Positions 26,436-36,700 of a stretch of DNA of 64,000 nucleotides are shown here, in pieces. The stretch lies in NCBI RefSeq assembly GCF_914271485.1, contig NZ_CAJZAG010000012.1, positions 162,934 to 226,933 on the forward strand, given 5' to 3'. The notes beneath the pieces were generated by a model. It was not told where the DNA came from. It saw only the letters and a list, made by a program, of their open reading frames with translations, and did not search any database. How positions within the stretch are numbered: position 1 is the first letter of the stretch; every line of letters begins with the position of its first letter. A program made the translations under genes and the position numbers. The DNA is from Cupriavidus pampae (GTDB lineage Bacteria > Pseudomonadota > Gammaproteobacteria > Burkholderiales > Burkholderiaceae).

Positions 26436-26463
26436 TTGAGGGTATCGTAACGATACTTACAAT
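26436..26463 (+). promoter_or_regulatory. Promoter with embedded operator before the DUF6884-like gene
   Basis: -35 TTGAGG (26436-26441), 16-bp spacer, -10 TACAAT (26458-26463). The spacer holds GTATCGTAACGATAC (26442-26456), identical to the site at 3830-3844. Confidence 0.72.
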
Positions 26464-26500
26464 GTCCCGGCACGCATCGAGAACCGGAAGACATTGAACT

Positions 26501-27412
26501 GTGGCAACAGACCTGTTTCCCCCCTGCAACGTCCTGCTCGCGCAACGCGATCCCTTGGCACCGTTTTCACGCTGGCATGCGCGGGCATGGCAGGCAGCGT
26601 GGGAGCTGCACTCCCCCTGCGTAGCGGTGCTGGGTGCGCTCTCGGCGCGCCGCGCCGCCATCCTGCACACGCAGCGCGCGCGTGCCAGCGATACCGCCGC
26701 CCATCAGCTGTACTACCGCGAAGAGGCCGCACGCCTGCGTGCAATGGCTCGGGCGGATCTCGTCAGGGCTCGCGCGTTGCGCGCGGCACCCGTGCGGGTT
26801 CCGTATCTGCTGATCGCCTGTAGCGGCACCAAACGGCCGGACGCGCAATGGCTACCAGCCCTGTCGCGCTACGACGGCCCGGCCTATCGCGTGCTGCGCG
26901 GTGCCGTGCAGGCCACGGGCTGCCGCCCCTCGATGCGGATCCTCTCCGCCGAACTGGGCCTGATCTCACCGCAGACGGCGATCCCGGATTACAACCGGTG
27001 CATGGACGATGCGCGCATGCGGGAATACCTGCAGAGTGGCAAGGGCGCGGCCGAGGTCAGCGCGCATCTGCACGCGGTGCGTCCGACGGACATTCTCGTG
27101 ATGGGTGGTGCGCGATATCGCGAGGTGTTCCACGATGCGCTCGTGCGGGCCAACCTGCCGACCCATGTGCGCCAGCTGACCGTGCACGGCGGCATCGGCG
27201 AGCAGCTCGGCCAGTTGCGGCGCTGGCTGCATGGGTTGCCGGTGCCGGACGCGCTGGATCTGGCGGGCACCCGTGGACGCCCGCGAGTCAGACCGGGCAG
27301 CGCCGCCACCGACGGGGCAGGTTGGCAAGCCGGTCACCTACGAGACCGGCTTCCTCTTTGGGGGGAAGGTAAAACGCAACAAACCGCCAGCCGTCGCGCG
27401 GTCGGCGTGTAA
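26501..27412 (+). CDS. DUF6884/YaaA-like protein
   Basis: 303 residues from a GTG start with GGAAG upstream. The N-terminal 95 residues are arginine-rich helix. About 103-240 carry YLLIACSGTKRPDAQWLPAL, then RILSAELGLISPQTAIPDYN, the strand-CSxTK and SAExGL pattern of DUF6884 and of the wider YaaA/uracil-DNA-glycosylase-like fold found on phages and plasmids. It probably binds nucleic acid or a base; substrate unknown. The last 26 codons overlap the end of the convergent gene. It is under the GTATC operator. Confidence 0.72.
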   Translation: MATDLFPPCNVLLAQRDPLAPFSRWHARAWQAAWELHSPCVAVLGALSARRAAILHTQRARASDTAAHQLYYREEAARLRAMARADLVRARALRAAPVRVPYLLIACSGTKRPDAQWLPALSRYDGPAYRVLRGAVQATGCRPSMRILSAELGLISPQTAIPDYNRCMDDARMREYLQSGKGAAEVSAHLHAVRPTDILVMGGARYREVFHDALVRANLPTHVRQLTVHGGIGEQLGQLRRWLHGLPVPDALDLAGTRGRPRVRPGSAATDGAGWQAGHLRDRLPLWGEGKTQQTASRRAVGV

Positions 27413-28653
27413 GGGAGCGCGTCGCCGCCGTCGGCGACGCCCAAGTGACCGCGCCGGGCGCGCAGCAGCTCGCGGCGATGCCTCCGGATATGGCCTGCCG
27501 GGTTGAGCCATGCCTTGTCCGAGGTCGGCGGCGCCAGATGCATGCCGGCCTTCCCGAGGCACGCCAGCAGCTCCCGCAGCCCCTCCAAGCCCGCGCCATC
27601 TTCGACGCGGTAGCGCGCCCAGTTCTGTTGCTCCTCTTCGTCCTTCGCAGGGAATTCCCAGCTGCCCACGGCGATGCCGATGCCTTCGGCTAGTGCGCGT
27701 GACACGGGCGCCGGAAGCGGCCGGTCGGCGGGCGCCGCCCTCCACCGCATTTCCAGCGCATCGACCGCATCGGCCAGTGCCTCGATAGCGGTTTGCGCAC
27801 GCAGCCGCTGCACGTGAACGGATTGCATGCGCGCCACCAGCTTTGTCGGCAGCTGATGAGCGTCGTGATCGACGGCGGCGACGGCCGGACGTGTGGCCGG
27901 TCCAACGCCCAATCGCTGCAGAACAGTGTCGAAGCCAGCCAGCTTCGTGCCGTAACACTGCAGCGCCAGCCACTCGTGGGCCATCTCACGAATCGCGAGG
28001 TCATTCACGTCAGGCGCCATCAGCCGCGCGGCGGCGAGCGCAACGACGCGGCCAATGGCCGGCGCGGCAGGAAGGTCCTGCAGGCGCCCGGTCGCGCCCC
28101 TGCGAAGCTCCACGCCCTCTGCGCGCAGCGCGCGCAGGATGGCGCGCCACTGGACCTCATACAAATCGGCATCCACGGCACGCCCGACATGTAGCGCGTG
28201 CGCGGACAGTTCGACGAATGCGGCAGCCCCGCTGTCCGCTTGTCTCACCAGAACGAGGCCTTTGGCCTGCAGGGCATGAAAGACACTCAGAGACACGCTC
28301 TTGTAGAGGCCTTGACGACCGGCGTTCAGCCCCTTTTCGGCCAGTGTGCGGTACGGGAGGCAGTGGCCGGCCTTCGTGAGGTGGTACGCGTCTCCAAGCA
28401 GGAAATCCACCTCTGCCAGCACGTCAATCCCCAGATGGGGCAATGCGGTGCTGGCGGCCGGTACGAACGCCAGCCCCTTGGCCGCGAGCACACAGCTCGT
28501 CGCATGCAGGAACGCGGACCAGCGGGCCCGCATCATGGCGGCGACATAAGGCATGGCGAACGCGCCGCTGCGCAGGCGCGCCGCCGAGCGTGCGTGGACA
28601 GCGTCAGGCGTGAGCGCGGAAACAGGGGGCATCGAAGAATCGGCAGACGGCAC
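27334..28653 (-). CDS. Hypothetical protein
   Basis: 439 residues starting MPSADSSMPPVSALTPDAVH. It is alanine- and arginine-rich and helical, without signal peptide or catalytic motif. The last 50 residues are very basic (HIRRHRRELLRARRGHLGV), suggesting nucleic-acid contact. The stop overlaps the convergent gene by 79 bp. It diverges from the giant-protein operon across a 186-bp AT-rich gap. No family recognised. Confidence 0.6.
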   Translation of the reverse strand: MPSADSSMPPVSALTPDAVHARSAARLRSGAFAMPYVAAMMRARWSAFLHATSCVLAAKGLAFVPAASTALPHLGIDVLAEVDFLLGDAYHLTKAGHCLPYRTLAEKGLNAGRQGLYKSVSLSVFHALQAKGLVLVRQADSGAAAFVELSAHALHVGRAVDADLYEVQWRAILRALRAEGVELRRGATGRLQDLPAAPAIGRVVALAAARLMAPDVNDLAIREMAHEWLALQCYGTKLAGFDTVLQRLGVGPATRPAVAAVDHDAHQLPTKLVARMQSVHVQRLRAQTAIEALADAVDALEMRWRAAPADRPLPAPVSRALAEGIGIAVGSWEFPAKDEEEQQNWARYRVEDGAGLEGLRELLACLGKAGMHLAPPTSDKAWLNPAGHIRRHRRELLRARRGHLGVADGGDALPYTPTARRLAVCCVLPSPQRGSRSRR

Positions 28654-28839
28654 AAGTCGGCTCCAGAGGCGCCCGAAGGCGAAATCCGATCATTGTAAGC
28701 TAACCAAGGAAATAAATATTATTTTTGTGTCTTTATGCGCAAATCAGTCGGTAAATTACTATCCTAACCGTTATAAATGGCGGTATCTCGATAAAATCTC
28801 ACCAATCTGGATCATCGCTGGCCGTCCGGTCAGGCCCCC
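28654..28839. promoter_or_regulatory. AT-rich control gap before the giant-protein operon
   Basis: A sharp AT-rich island (about 28690-28800) in GC-rich surroundings, likely the promoter region of both divergent units and a candidate H-NS target. It contains AAATAAATATT at 28710-28720, the third copy of the 11-mer shared with 12452 and 63703. I could not pick one clear -35/-10 pair. Confidence 0.5.
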
Positions 28840-31800
28840 ATGCAGCAGACCCTCCCTCCCACCACCGACCGGGTTCCGCACGCGGAACCGATCACCGCGC
28901 CGGTCACGGGCCCCGGCCATCCCGCCTTCGAGGCATGGTTTGCCGGCTCCCGGATCATCCATGACGGCGCACCGCTGGTCTGTTACCACGGCACGGCGGC
29001 GGACTTCAGCGTCTTCAAGGCCCACCAGCCCGTCACCGTCTACCGCCTGAACGGGGAGGCGATCACCCGGATCGACAGCTGGGATGTCGACGGCGACTGG
29101 TCGCGCCGCCCCGAGGGGTTTCACTATGGGGCACTGGTCGACGCGCAGACCATGGGCGCCGAAGCCGCCTTGCGCTTTCGTATGCGCGAAGCGGCCAGTC
29201 TTTCGCCGCGCGCCCCCGATCCGTCGGATGACACTGAGCGTCGCTTGACCGACCTGCGTCGGATCGTCGGCGGCACGTTCACCCACACCATCGAGACGCA
29301 GGCGACGGGCGATGGCCACTACTTCACGCCCGACCAAAGCTATTCCTTCGTGCGCGATATCGGCCGACATGACGCCGGCCGGGTGATGGCGGTCTACCTC
29401 TCGATCCGCAACCCCATCTACTTGAACGCCGCACAGATCGAAACCGCTGGCATGGCCGACCGGGTCGCCCACTACCGGACGCTCGGCCACGACGGCGCGA
29501 TCTTTGCCGACTATCCGGACGATCTAACACGCCGTGGCTGGAGCGGCGCGTCGCAGATCGTGGCGTTCGACGCTCACCAGATCAAGTCGGTGTGGAACGT
29601 CGGCACCTTCGATCCCGGCAATCCCGACATCCGTTTTCGGCGGGACGAGGCAGCCGCGCTGGCAACGCCGCCCACGCTGGCCACGCCACGCGCCCCAAAT
29701 CCTTTCACCTTTCCGGGTGCCTCGCCCTTTGGTGCCGGCGTGCGGGCCCGGCTGCCGGCGAGCGCCGTTGCCCGTGATGTGCCGCCTGCGCCGGCCATTG
29801 CCCCGGCGCTAGCCGAGGAGGCCGCCCGCGCGCAGCGCGCGGCAGCCTTTCAGGCGTGGTTCGCGGATAGCGCCATTCGGCACGCGGACGGCCGGCCCCG
29901 GATCCTGTACCACGGCACCGCGACGGACTTCACCGCCTTTCGCCCAAGCCGGGGCACGCCGTCGGACCCGGGCTGGTACGGCAGCGGCATCTATCTCACG
30001 GCGGATGCGGAGCTCGCGTCGGCCTACGCGGGCGATATCGGGAATCCCGTCGACGCCGACGCCGCCAGAACAGACCATGGCCCGCGCGTGATCGCCGCGT
30101 ACGCGGCGCTGCAGAACCCCTACCACTGGCCGCCGGGCCGGCGCGCCGCGACCACGGTCGCAGAGGCGCAAGCGATCCGCGCCGAACTCGAAGCCGCCGG
30201 CTATGACGGCGTGGTGGTGGGCAATGCTTACGCCGATCCCGAGGTGGCCCCGCACTGGGAAGTGATTGCGTTTCACCCGGCACAGGTCAAGAGCGTCTAC
30301 AACGTGGGCACTTTCGATCCCACCGTGGCCGATATGCGCTATGCGCGCAGCCCCGACCCGTTGGAAGTGGCCAAGGCACCGGGCGCTGATCGCCATGTGG
30401 CCGGAACACTGCGCACCCAGACGGAGGGGTTCCGCCGGTGGTTCGGGGCGAGCCGCGTGGTGCAGGACGGGCAGCCGCAGATGGTTTATCACGGCAGCGG
30501 CGCGGAGATCAGTGCCTTCGATCTCGCCCGCGCCGGCGAGCACAGCGAGCGCCTCGGTGAGGTCGCGTTCTTCACATCGAGCCCACGCGTGGCAAGCGGC
30601 TACGCGGTACATCTTGACCAGAATGCCGAACTGGTGGCGCTAACCGAAGAGACGCGCCTGCTGCGCGAGCAGTGGGCCGAGGTGCGTGCGCTGCACGGCG
30701 CCGACACGGCGGCCTACCGCGCGGCCGAGACCGCCTACTGGACCGTGGCCGATCGGCGATCCACGCTGGCAGCAGCGATCCACCGGTTTGAAGCGCCGAT
30801 CACGGGGGCCAATGTGCTTGCCGCATTTTTGGCGCTGGATAACCCGCTGGAAGTTGATGCCGGCGGGCAGCTGTCCCGCAAGGATGGGCTGATGGCCCGC
30901 GCGATTGCACAGGCGCATGCCGAAGGCCGCGACGGGGTGATCGTGCGCAATGTGCTGGACCATGCGACGCCGGCCACGCGCGAGCTCTCCGATGTGTTCG
31001 TGGTGTTTGACGCGACCCGCATCAAGGCGGCCTATGGCAACAGCGGGGAGTACTCCGCTGCGAGCGCCGACCTGCGCTTTGCGCGCGGCGCGGGCCAGAT
31101 GCTGCCGGCGCCGGCGCAAGCGGCACCGCAGCCGGTCGACGGGCCGGGGGTTCAGGGTGCCTTACGCCAGCACCGGAAAGAGGGCGCATTCCGAGATGCC
31201 GATGCGGCGTTTGACGCGTGGTTTGGCGACAGTCAGATGGTTGATGCGGTGGGAGAACCACTGGTGCTTTACCATGGCACCGACCGGGACTTCTCCACAT
31301 TCAGCGATCACGGTGCAGGCGAACGTTTCGGCCACGGTGTGGTGCACGGCTACTATCTGACACAGGATCCAGCGGAGGCAAGCGCCTATGCCGGTCGCGG
31401 CGTTGGAGCGAATGTCCTACCCGTTCATGTTCGTCTCACCAATCCCATCGTCTTTGACGTCGATCAAGTACCCCTGTATATCCAAGACAGGACGTTGCGT
31501 GAACAATGGGGCCTGCCTGCCATCGACGAAACGTCCGATTCGTCGTCCAAAGAAATGACCGAGGCAGCCATCGCGCGCGGGCACGATGGCATGGTCGTGC
31601 TGCAGGAGGGCGAGCGGGTGATCGTTGCCGTGTTCGATCCGGCGCAGATCAAGAGCGTCTTCAACATAGGTACATACGACGCGCTGAATCCTGACATCCG
31701 CTTTGCGCGCAGTGCCACGAGCGTGATGGAAACATCGGACGCGCTAGCGGGCGCCAAACGGGATGCTGCTGCCGCATTTGACGCATGGTTCCGCGATTCA

Positions 31801-33312
31801 AAAATCGTGGATCGCGCGGGTGAGCCGCTGGTGCTCTACCACGGCACGAAATCGGACTTCGTCGCGTATGACACCACGTCAATCGGCGCGACCGATTGTG
31901 GACTGTTAGGCAAGGGGTTCTATTTCACGTTCAACCCCGAAGAAGCGAGCGGCTACGCGCTCAACGAACAGTATGGCCACGGCGACGCCGCGAATGTCCA
32001 GCCCGTCTATGTGGCCCTGAACAATCCATTCGTGATCGCGCAAGGCCTACTGCCGGACGGCCGGACCGTGCAGGAACTCCACGGTGGGACCGTCATCACC
32101 GCCAGCGGCGGCAACGCGGTGCGCCAACTTGCCGAAAACGCCGGACATGACGGCGTTGTGTGGACGAATCGGGAAGGCAAGATCCTGCATGTGGTGGCGT
32201 GGCAGCCGGAGCAGGTCAAGTCCGCTATCGGCAACGCTGGTACGTATGACGCGAACAATCCGGACATCCGCTTCTCGCGCACGTCGGCGGCCAGTGTCGC
32301 GGACACCGACCCTTGGATGGCCGGATCCAAGGCGGTAGACGCACTGGGTAAGCCGCTGATTTTGTACCACGGTACCGCCACGACATTCGACCAGTTCAGG
32401 GCGCCCCGTCAAGGCGTCTACTTCTCCTCCGAGGAGGAAGTCGCACAGGCCTACGCTGAGTATGCGGTCAGCAAGCGAAAAGGCGACACGCCCCATGTCA
32501 AGCAAGTGCATCTGGCCATTCGCAATCCACTGGTGGTCAACCTGCGTGGCGCGACCTATTCCTTCCGGCGATTCGAGCGAGCCATCGTCAAGGCGAAGTG
32601 CGACGGCTACGACGGCATCCAGTTCCGCAACGTCGACGACATGCCGTGGGGCACCAGCACCACACGCTCAGACGTGTGGGTCGCATTTGATCCAGAGCAG
32701 ATCCGGACCGTGACGCCTCCGGCTTCGGTGGAGGCGGAGCTGCATCACCACCCGCGCAGCCCCGAGGAAGCGTTCGACGCATGGTTTGGGGATTCCATGG
32801 CGATCGATGCCCAAGGTGAACCGCTGGTCTTGTATCACGGCACACAGGCGGACTTCAACGCATTCGAGCCGGATCGCCGACGCACCAAAAGCAGCATCAG
32901 GACACCCGATCCCGGATTCTTTTTCACACCCGATCCGGTGATCGCGTCACTGTATGCGGGCTGCGACGAGCATTTTCCCTCGCCCGAGATCGGCACCGTG
33001 ATGCCCGTGCATTTGCGCGTCACCAATCCGCTGATCTTCGACTTCAAAGGCGACAAGTACGGCCGCCGGGAAGTGATCGAGCGGGCGATCGCCAACGGCC
33101 ACGATGGAGTACTCATGCGCAATCACTATGACGCCGGCGGCGTGAGCGATCAGTGGGTGGTGTTTTCGCCGACCCAGATCAAAAGCATCTTCAACGCCGG
33201 TACGTATGACCCGTCGAATCCGGACATTCGATTCCGCAGAGCGCCGACAGCGTTGCCGGTGGCAGCGCCAAGGACGACACCGTCGACACACGACGACGGC
33301 TACGCACCGTGA
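28840..33312 (+). CDS. Giant polyvalent protein with seven ADP-ribosyltransferase-like repeats
   Basis: 1490 residues built almost wholly of seven units beginning near residues 28, 335, 531, 789, 978, 1156 and 1311. Each unit reads AFDAWFxDSxxVDxxGxPLxLYHGT, a FFTxxxxxAxxYA stretch, xxVYLxxxNP and ends FDPxQIKSxxNxGTYDxxNPDIRF. This matches the ART-PolyVal family, ADP-ribosyltransferase domains of polyvalent proteins described on phages and conjugative elements. Unit 6 lacks the usual end. There is no signal or transmembrane segment. It may be carried into the recipient with DNA to modify host targets; this is inference. First gene of a plus-strand operon. Confidence 0.78.
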   Translation: MQQTLPPTTDRVPHAEPITAPVTGPGHPAFEAWFAGSRIIHDGAPLVCYHGTAADFSVFKAHQPVTVYRLNGEAITRIDSWDVDGDWSRRPEGFHYGALVDAQTMGAEAALRFRMREAASLSPRAPDPSDDTERRLTDLRRIVGGTFTHTIETQATGDGHYFTPDQSYSFVRDIGRHDAGRVMAVYLSIRNPIYLNAAQIETAGMADRVAHYRTLGHDGAIFADYPDDLTRRGWSGASQIVAFDAHQIKSVWNVGTFDPGNPDIRFRRDEAAALATPPTLATPRAPNPFTFPGASPFGAGVRARLPASAVARDVPPAPAIAPALAEEAARAQRAAAFQAWFADSAIRHADGRPRILYHGTATDFTAFRPSRGTPSDPGWYGSGIYLTADAELASAYAGDIGNPVDADAARTDHGPRVIAAYAALQNPYHWPPGRRAATTVAEAQAIRAELEAAGYDGVVVGNAYADPEVAPHWEVIAFHPAQVKSVYNVGTFDPTVADMRYARSPDPLEVAKAPGADRHVAGTLRTQTEGFRRWFGASRVVQDGQPQMVYHGSGAEISAFDLARAGEHSERLGEVAFFTSSPRVASGYAVHLDQNAELVALTEETRLLREQWAEVRALHGADTAAYRAAETAYWTVADRRSTLAAAIHRFEAPITGANVLAAFLALDNPLEVDAGGQLSRKDGLMARAIAQAHAEGRDGVIVRNVLDHATPATRELSDVFVVFDATRIKAAYGNSGEYSAASADLRFARGAGQMLPAPAQAAPQPVDGPGVQGALRQHRKEGAFRDADAAFDAWFGDSQMVDAVGEPLVLYHGTDRDFSTFSDHGAGERFGHGVVHGYYLTQDPAEASAYAGRGVGANVLPVHVRLTNPIVFDVDQVPLYIQDRTLREQWGLPAIDETSDSSSKEMTEAAIARGHDGMVVLQEGERVIVAVFDPAQIKSVFNIGTYDALNPDIRFARSATSVMETSDALAGAKRDAAAAFDAWFRDSKIVDRAGEPLVLYHGTKSDFVAYDTTSIGATDCGLLGKGFYFTFNPEEASGYALNEQYGHGDAANVQPVYVALNNPFVIAQGLLPDGRTVQELHGGTVITASGGNAVRQLAENAGHDGVVWTNREGKILHVVAWQPEQVKSAIGNAGTYDANNPDIRFSRTSAASVADTDPWMAGSKAVDALGKPLILYHGTATTFDQFRAPRQGVYFSSEEEVAQAYAEYAVSKRKGDTPHVKQVHLAIRNPLVVNLRGATYSFRRFERAIVKAKCDGYDGIQFRNVDDMPWGTSTTRSDVWVAFDPEQIRTVTPPASVEAELHHHPRSPEEAFDAWFGDSMAIDAQGEPLVLYHGTQADFNAFEPDRRRTKSSIRTPDPGFFFTPDPVIASLYAGCDEHFPSPEIGTVMPVHLRVTNPLIFDFKGDKYGRREVIERAIANGHDGVLMRNHYDAGGVSDQWVVFSPTQIKSIFNAGTYDPSNPDIRFRRAPTALPVAAPRTTPSTHDDGYAP

Positions 33313-33331
33313 TCCAAGGAGGACGCATTTG

Positions 33332-33703
33332 ATGCCCTGCTACCTGCACACCACCAAACCGGCCAGCCGCGCGGAATTCGACCAGTGGACCCTTATGGGG
33401 TACCTCGGCACGTGGGAAGCCTACTGCACCGCGAAAAATCGCACAGCGGGCCAGAATAGCTTTCTGTGCGGCGAGCTCGGCCCGCACTGTGCCGACTGCG
33501 CCGATGTCGGCGCCTACCTGTGTGATTACCCGGTAGGGGACGGCAAGACCTGTGATCGCTCGATGTGCGATAGCCATGCGCATGAGATCGCGCACGAGCT
33601 GCACTACTGCGATGCCCACTACAAGATGTGGGAAGTCTTCAAACAAGCTGGTGGCGTGGACGCGGCGTTGCGCAACGTCATCGCCTACAAGACCGAGAAA
33701 TGA
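33332..33703 (+). CDS. Small cysteine-rich, probably zinc-binding protein
   Basis: 123 residues from the ATG at 33332, with AAGGAGG 9 bp upstream, the strongest ribosome site in the region. From about residue 45 it has nine cysteines and several histidines: CGELGPHCADC, CDYPVGDGKTC, MCDSHAHEIAHELHYCDAHY. The spacing suggests two zinc sites. The HEIAH stretch fits HExxH, but without a third ligand pattern I do not call it a protease. It lies between two giant ART-repeat genes and its stop overlaps the next start (ATGA at 33700). Confidence 0.68.
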   Translation: MPCYLHTTKPASRAEFDQWTLMGYLGTWEAYCTAKNRTAGQNSFLCGELGPHCADCADVGAYLCDYPVGDGKTCDRSMCDSHAHEIAHELHYCDAHYKMWEVFKQAGGVDAALRNVIAYKTEK

Positions 33704-36700
33704 CCATGCAGAGCACTCCTACCGCGAGCCTGCATTTCGCAGCCGGACTTGCGTCGCCGTTCGGGCAGCGCGCCCTCCAGCGTCTACGCCCCACGCCGTC
33801 CGATGTGACGACACAGCCGTTCGAGGCGTGGTTCCACGGCAGCACGATCTGTGATGCCCGGGGCGAGCCCATTATGGCTTTCCACGGGTCGCGCGCGGCG
33901 TTTGATGCGTTCGCACCGGAAAAAGCCGAGATGGACGGCCGCGTGGCCCCGGAGTACGGTCGTGCCCACTACTTCACCCTCGATCCAGTGGCTGCCGCCG
34001 GCTACGCCGCCAGTGCGCAGCAGTTCGGCGGGGAGGTGGTGTATCCGGTCTACTTGTCCCTGCGCCGGCCGTATGTGATCGACCTCACAAAAGTTGCCGT
34101 CCGCAGCGTCTACGCACCGGGCCACGATCCCGCATTTATCAAGCGCCTGCAGGCGCGGGGCTATGACGGCATCATCGTGGTGGACGAGGACCAAGACGGG
34201 AGGAAGCCCGCCGGGCTGCTGCCGGACCTGCAAGCCTTCGCGAGCGAGATCGTGGTGTTCGACGCGGCGCAGATCCGTTCTGCCATTGCGGACGCCAACG
34301 ACTTCACACATCCGGCTTACCAGAACTCCCTTGGACGCGATACGGCATTTCGCCGCTGGCTGGGACGTTCTCGCGCGGTGGACGCCTCGGGGGCGCCCCT
34401 GACGCTTTATCACGGCACCATGGCGGATTTCTCGACCTTCGACTTTTCGCGTCTTGGCGAAGCATCCGATCACCCGACGGCCATGCTGGGCGCCTTCTTC
34501 TCGACGAACCCGGACACGGCTGCGCAGTGGGCGTGGGATACCGAGAACGGCGGGCAGATCATGCCGGTACATTTGGCCGTCGAGCACCCGCTCGAACTGG
34601 ACGGTGAAACGTTCCGGGCGCTGGCCAGCGATCGCAGCTACCGGGACCTGCGGCCACTGGTCGAAGCGCTGCAGGCCCGCGTGCGCGCCGGAGGCCACGA
34701 CGGCATTCACGTGCGGGCGATTCCCGGGGCAACAGGCGAGGATGCGGAATTCGCCGGAGACATCTGGATTGCGACCAAGCCTGAGCAGATCAAGAGTGCG
34801 ATCGGCAATCGCGGCACCTATGACGTGGGCAATCCGGACATCCGCTTTGCGCGCAGCGCTGCGGAGTTACTGCCCGAGCTACTGGAAGTCGGTGGCGCGG
34901 CCAACGGCGAGGACGCCCGGAAAGACGGCGCATTCCGAGAGGCGGGCGCGCGCGACGCCGCTTTCGCCGCGTGGTTCAGGGACTCCAAGATCGTGGATCC
35001 CCGTGGTGCGCCGCTGGTGGTGGTGCACGCGACGCTAAATGACTTCTCGGCCTTTGAATTGCGCCACGGGGAAGCCCAGAGCCACGGCTTCTTCTTCGCC
35101 CCGATGAACGAGACGAATCACTATCTGTGGAGCTACCTCGATGCCGTGAAGTATCAGGAGCAGGAACGGGAAGGCAACCACTTCTTTATGCCGGTGTACC
35201 TGTCACTGCAGAACCCGAAGACCATCAATACGACGGATAGTGGCCAGTGGGCGGATCCGGACGACGAGAACGCGGCGATCGCTGCGGCCAAGCGCGAAGG
35301 ACACGATGGACTGATCCTGCGCGACGACGAGCACGACACCACCTTCTACGTGGCCTTTGACGCGACGCAGATCAAAAGCGCGCTCGGCAATCGTGGCACC
35401 TATGACGCCAATCATGCCGACATCCGCTTTCGGCGCACTGAGACCGAGGAGCGTCTGCAGGCACAGTCTGAACCAGCGGCAGCGCTGTTCGACCGCTGGT
35501 TCCGGGACTCGATGGCGGTGGACGACGCGGGCCTGCCGCTGACGCTCTACCACGGCACTTGCGCCTCCGAGCCGATCACCGAGTTCTGCGGTAACGCATA
35601 CGCCGGCTGGTTCACGGAATGCCCGGCGCGCGCGAATGCCTATACCTCGGCAAGTATGGACGACGGCGGCGAAGACGGCGCCATCTACCCCGTGCATCTG
35701 GCTGTGCATCATCCGCTGGATCTGGCGCACCTCGACGCCAATAAAACGTTCGACGCGGCAACGCTGGCAGCCGCCATGGGCGTGCCGGTCGATGAGGTGC
35801 AGGAGTGTTTTGACAATGTGGCATCCGGCCCGTGCTACTGGAACCTGATCGACACGCCAGACTTCCGCGAGTGGGTCGAGGCACTGGGCTGCGATGGCGT
35901 ACGCATCCGCGAGGGCGGTGTTATGACATGGGCGGCTGTCCGTGCCGAACAGATCGCTAGCGTTTATGAGCACGTTGCATCGGCCGCGCCGGCGCCGGCG
36001 GTGCTCGGACCGCAACTGGATGCGGCCACGACCAACGACGCGGCGTTTCGCGACTGGTTCAGGAACTCCGCCGCCGTGGATGAGGCAGGGGTGCCCCTGA
36101 CCCTGTACCACGGCACTGCCAGCGACTTCAACGTGTTCGACCCCAGCATGGCCGGACGGAACTTCGCACAAGATCCGCAGGGTCTGTTCTTCGCCGAGAA
36201 CCCGGCCATCGAGCCTTTCATGTCGGGCGAGAAGGCGGCGGGCTATACGCTAAATGGCCAGCACATCGTGCCAGTCCACCTCTGCGTCCAGCGCCCACTG
36301 GTAATGGCGCCACGCGAGACGCACGTGCCCTACGAAGGCATGCGCACGATCGGCGGTACCGATCTGTACGATGCGCTGGACAAGCCGGCGTTCTTCGCGC
36401 GATTGCGTGAGGGAGGCCACGACGGCGCCTACTTCCCCTACACCCGCAATGGCCGCCGGGAAGGCATGTGGATTGCGCTCGCGCCCACGCAGGTCAAGTC
36501 GGTTTTCAACGCCGGTAGCTACGCACTGGACAACCCGGATATCCGATTCGCCCGCGCTGGCGCATCGCTGGCAACGGCGGAGGATGCCGGCGCGGCGACG
36601 TTGCCCACAGCGACGTTTGAGGCATGGTTTCAGCAGTCGCAAGTGGTGGATGACTTCGGTCAGCCCCTCACGATGTACCACGGGACCTCCAATGACTTCG

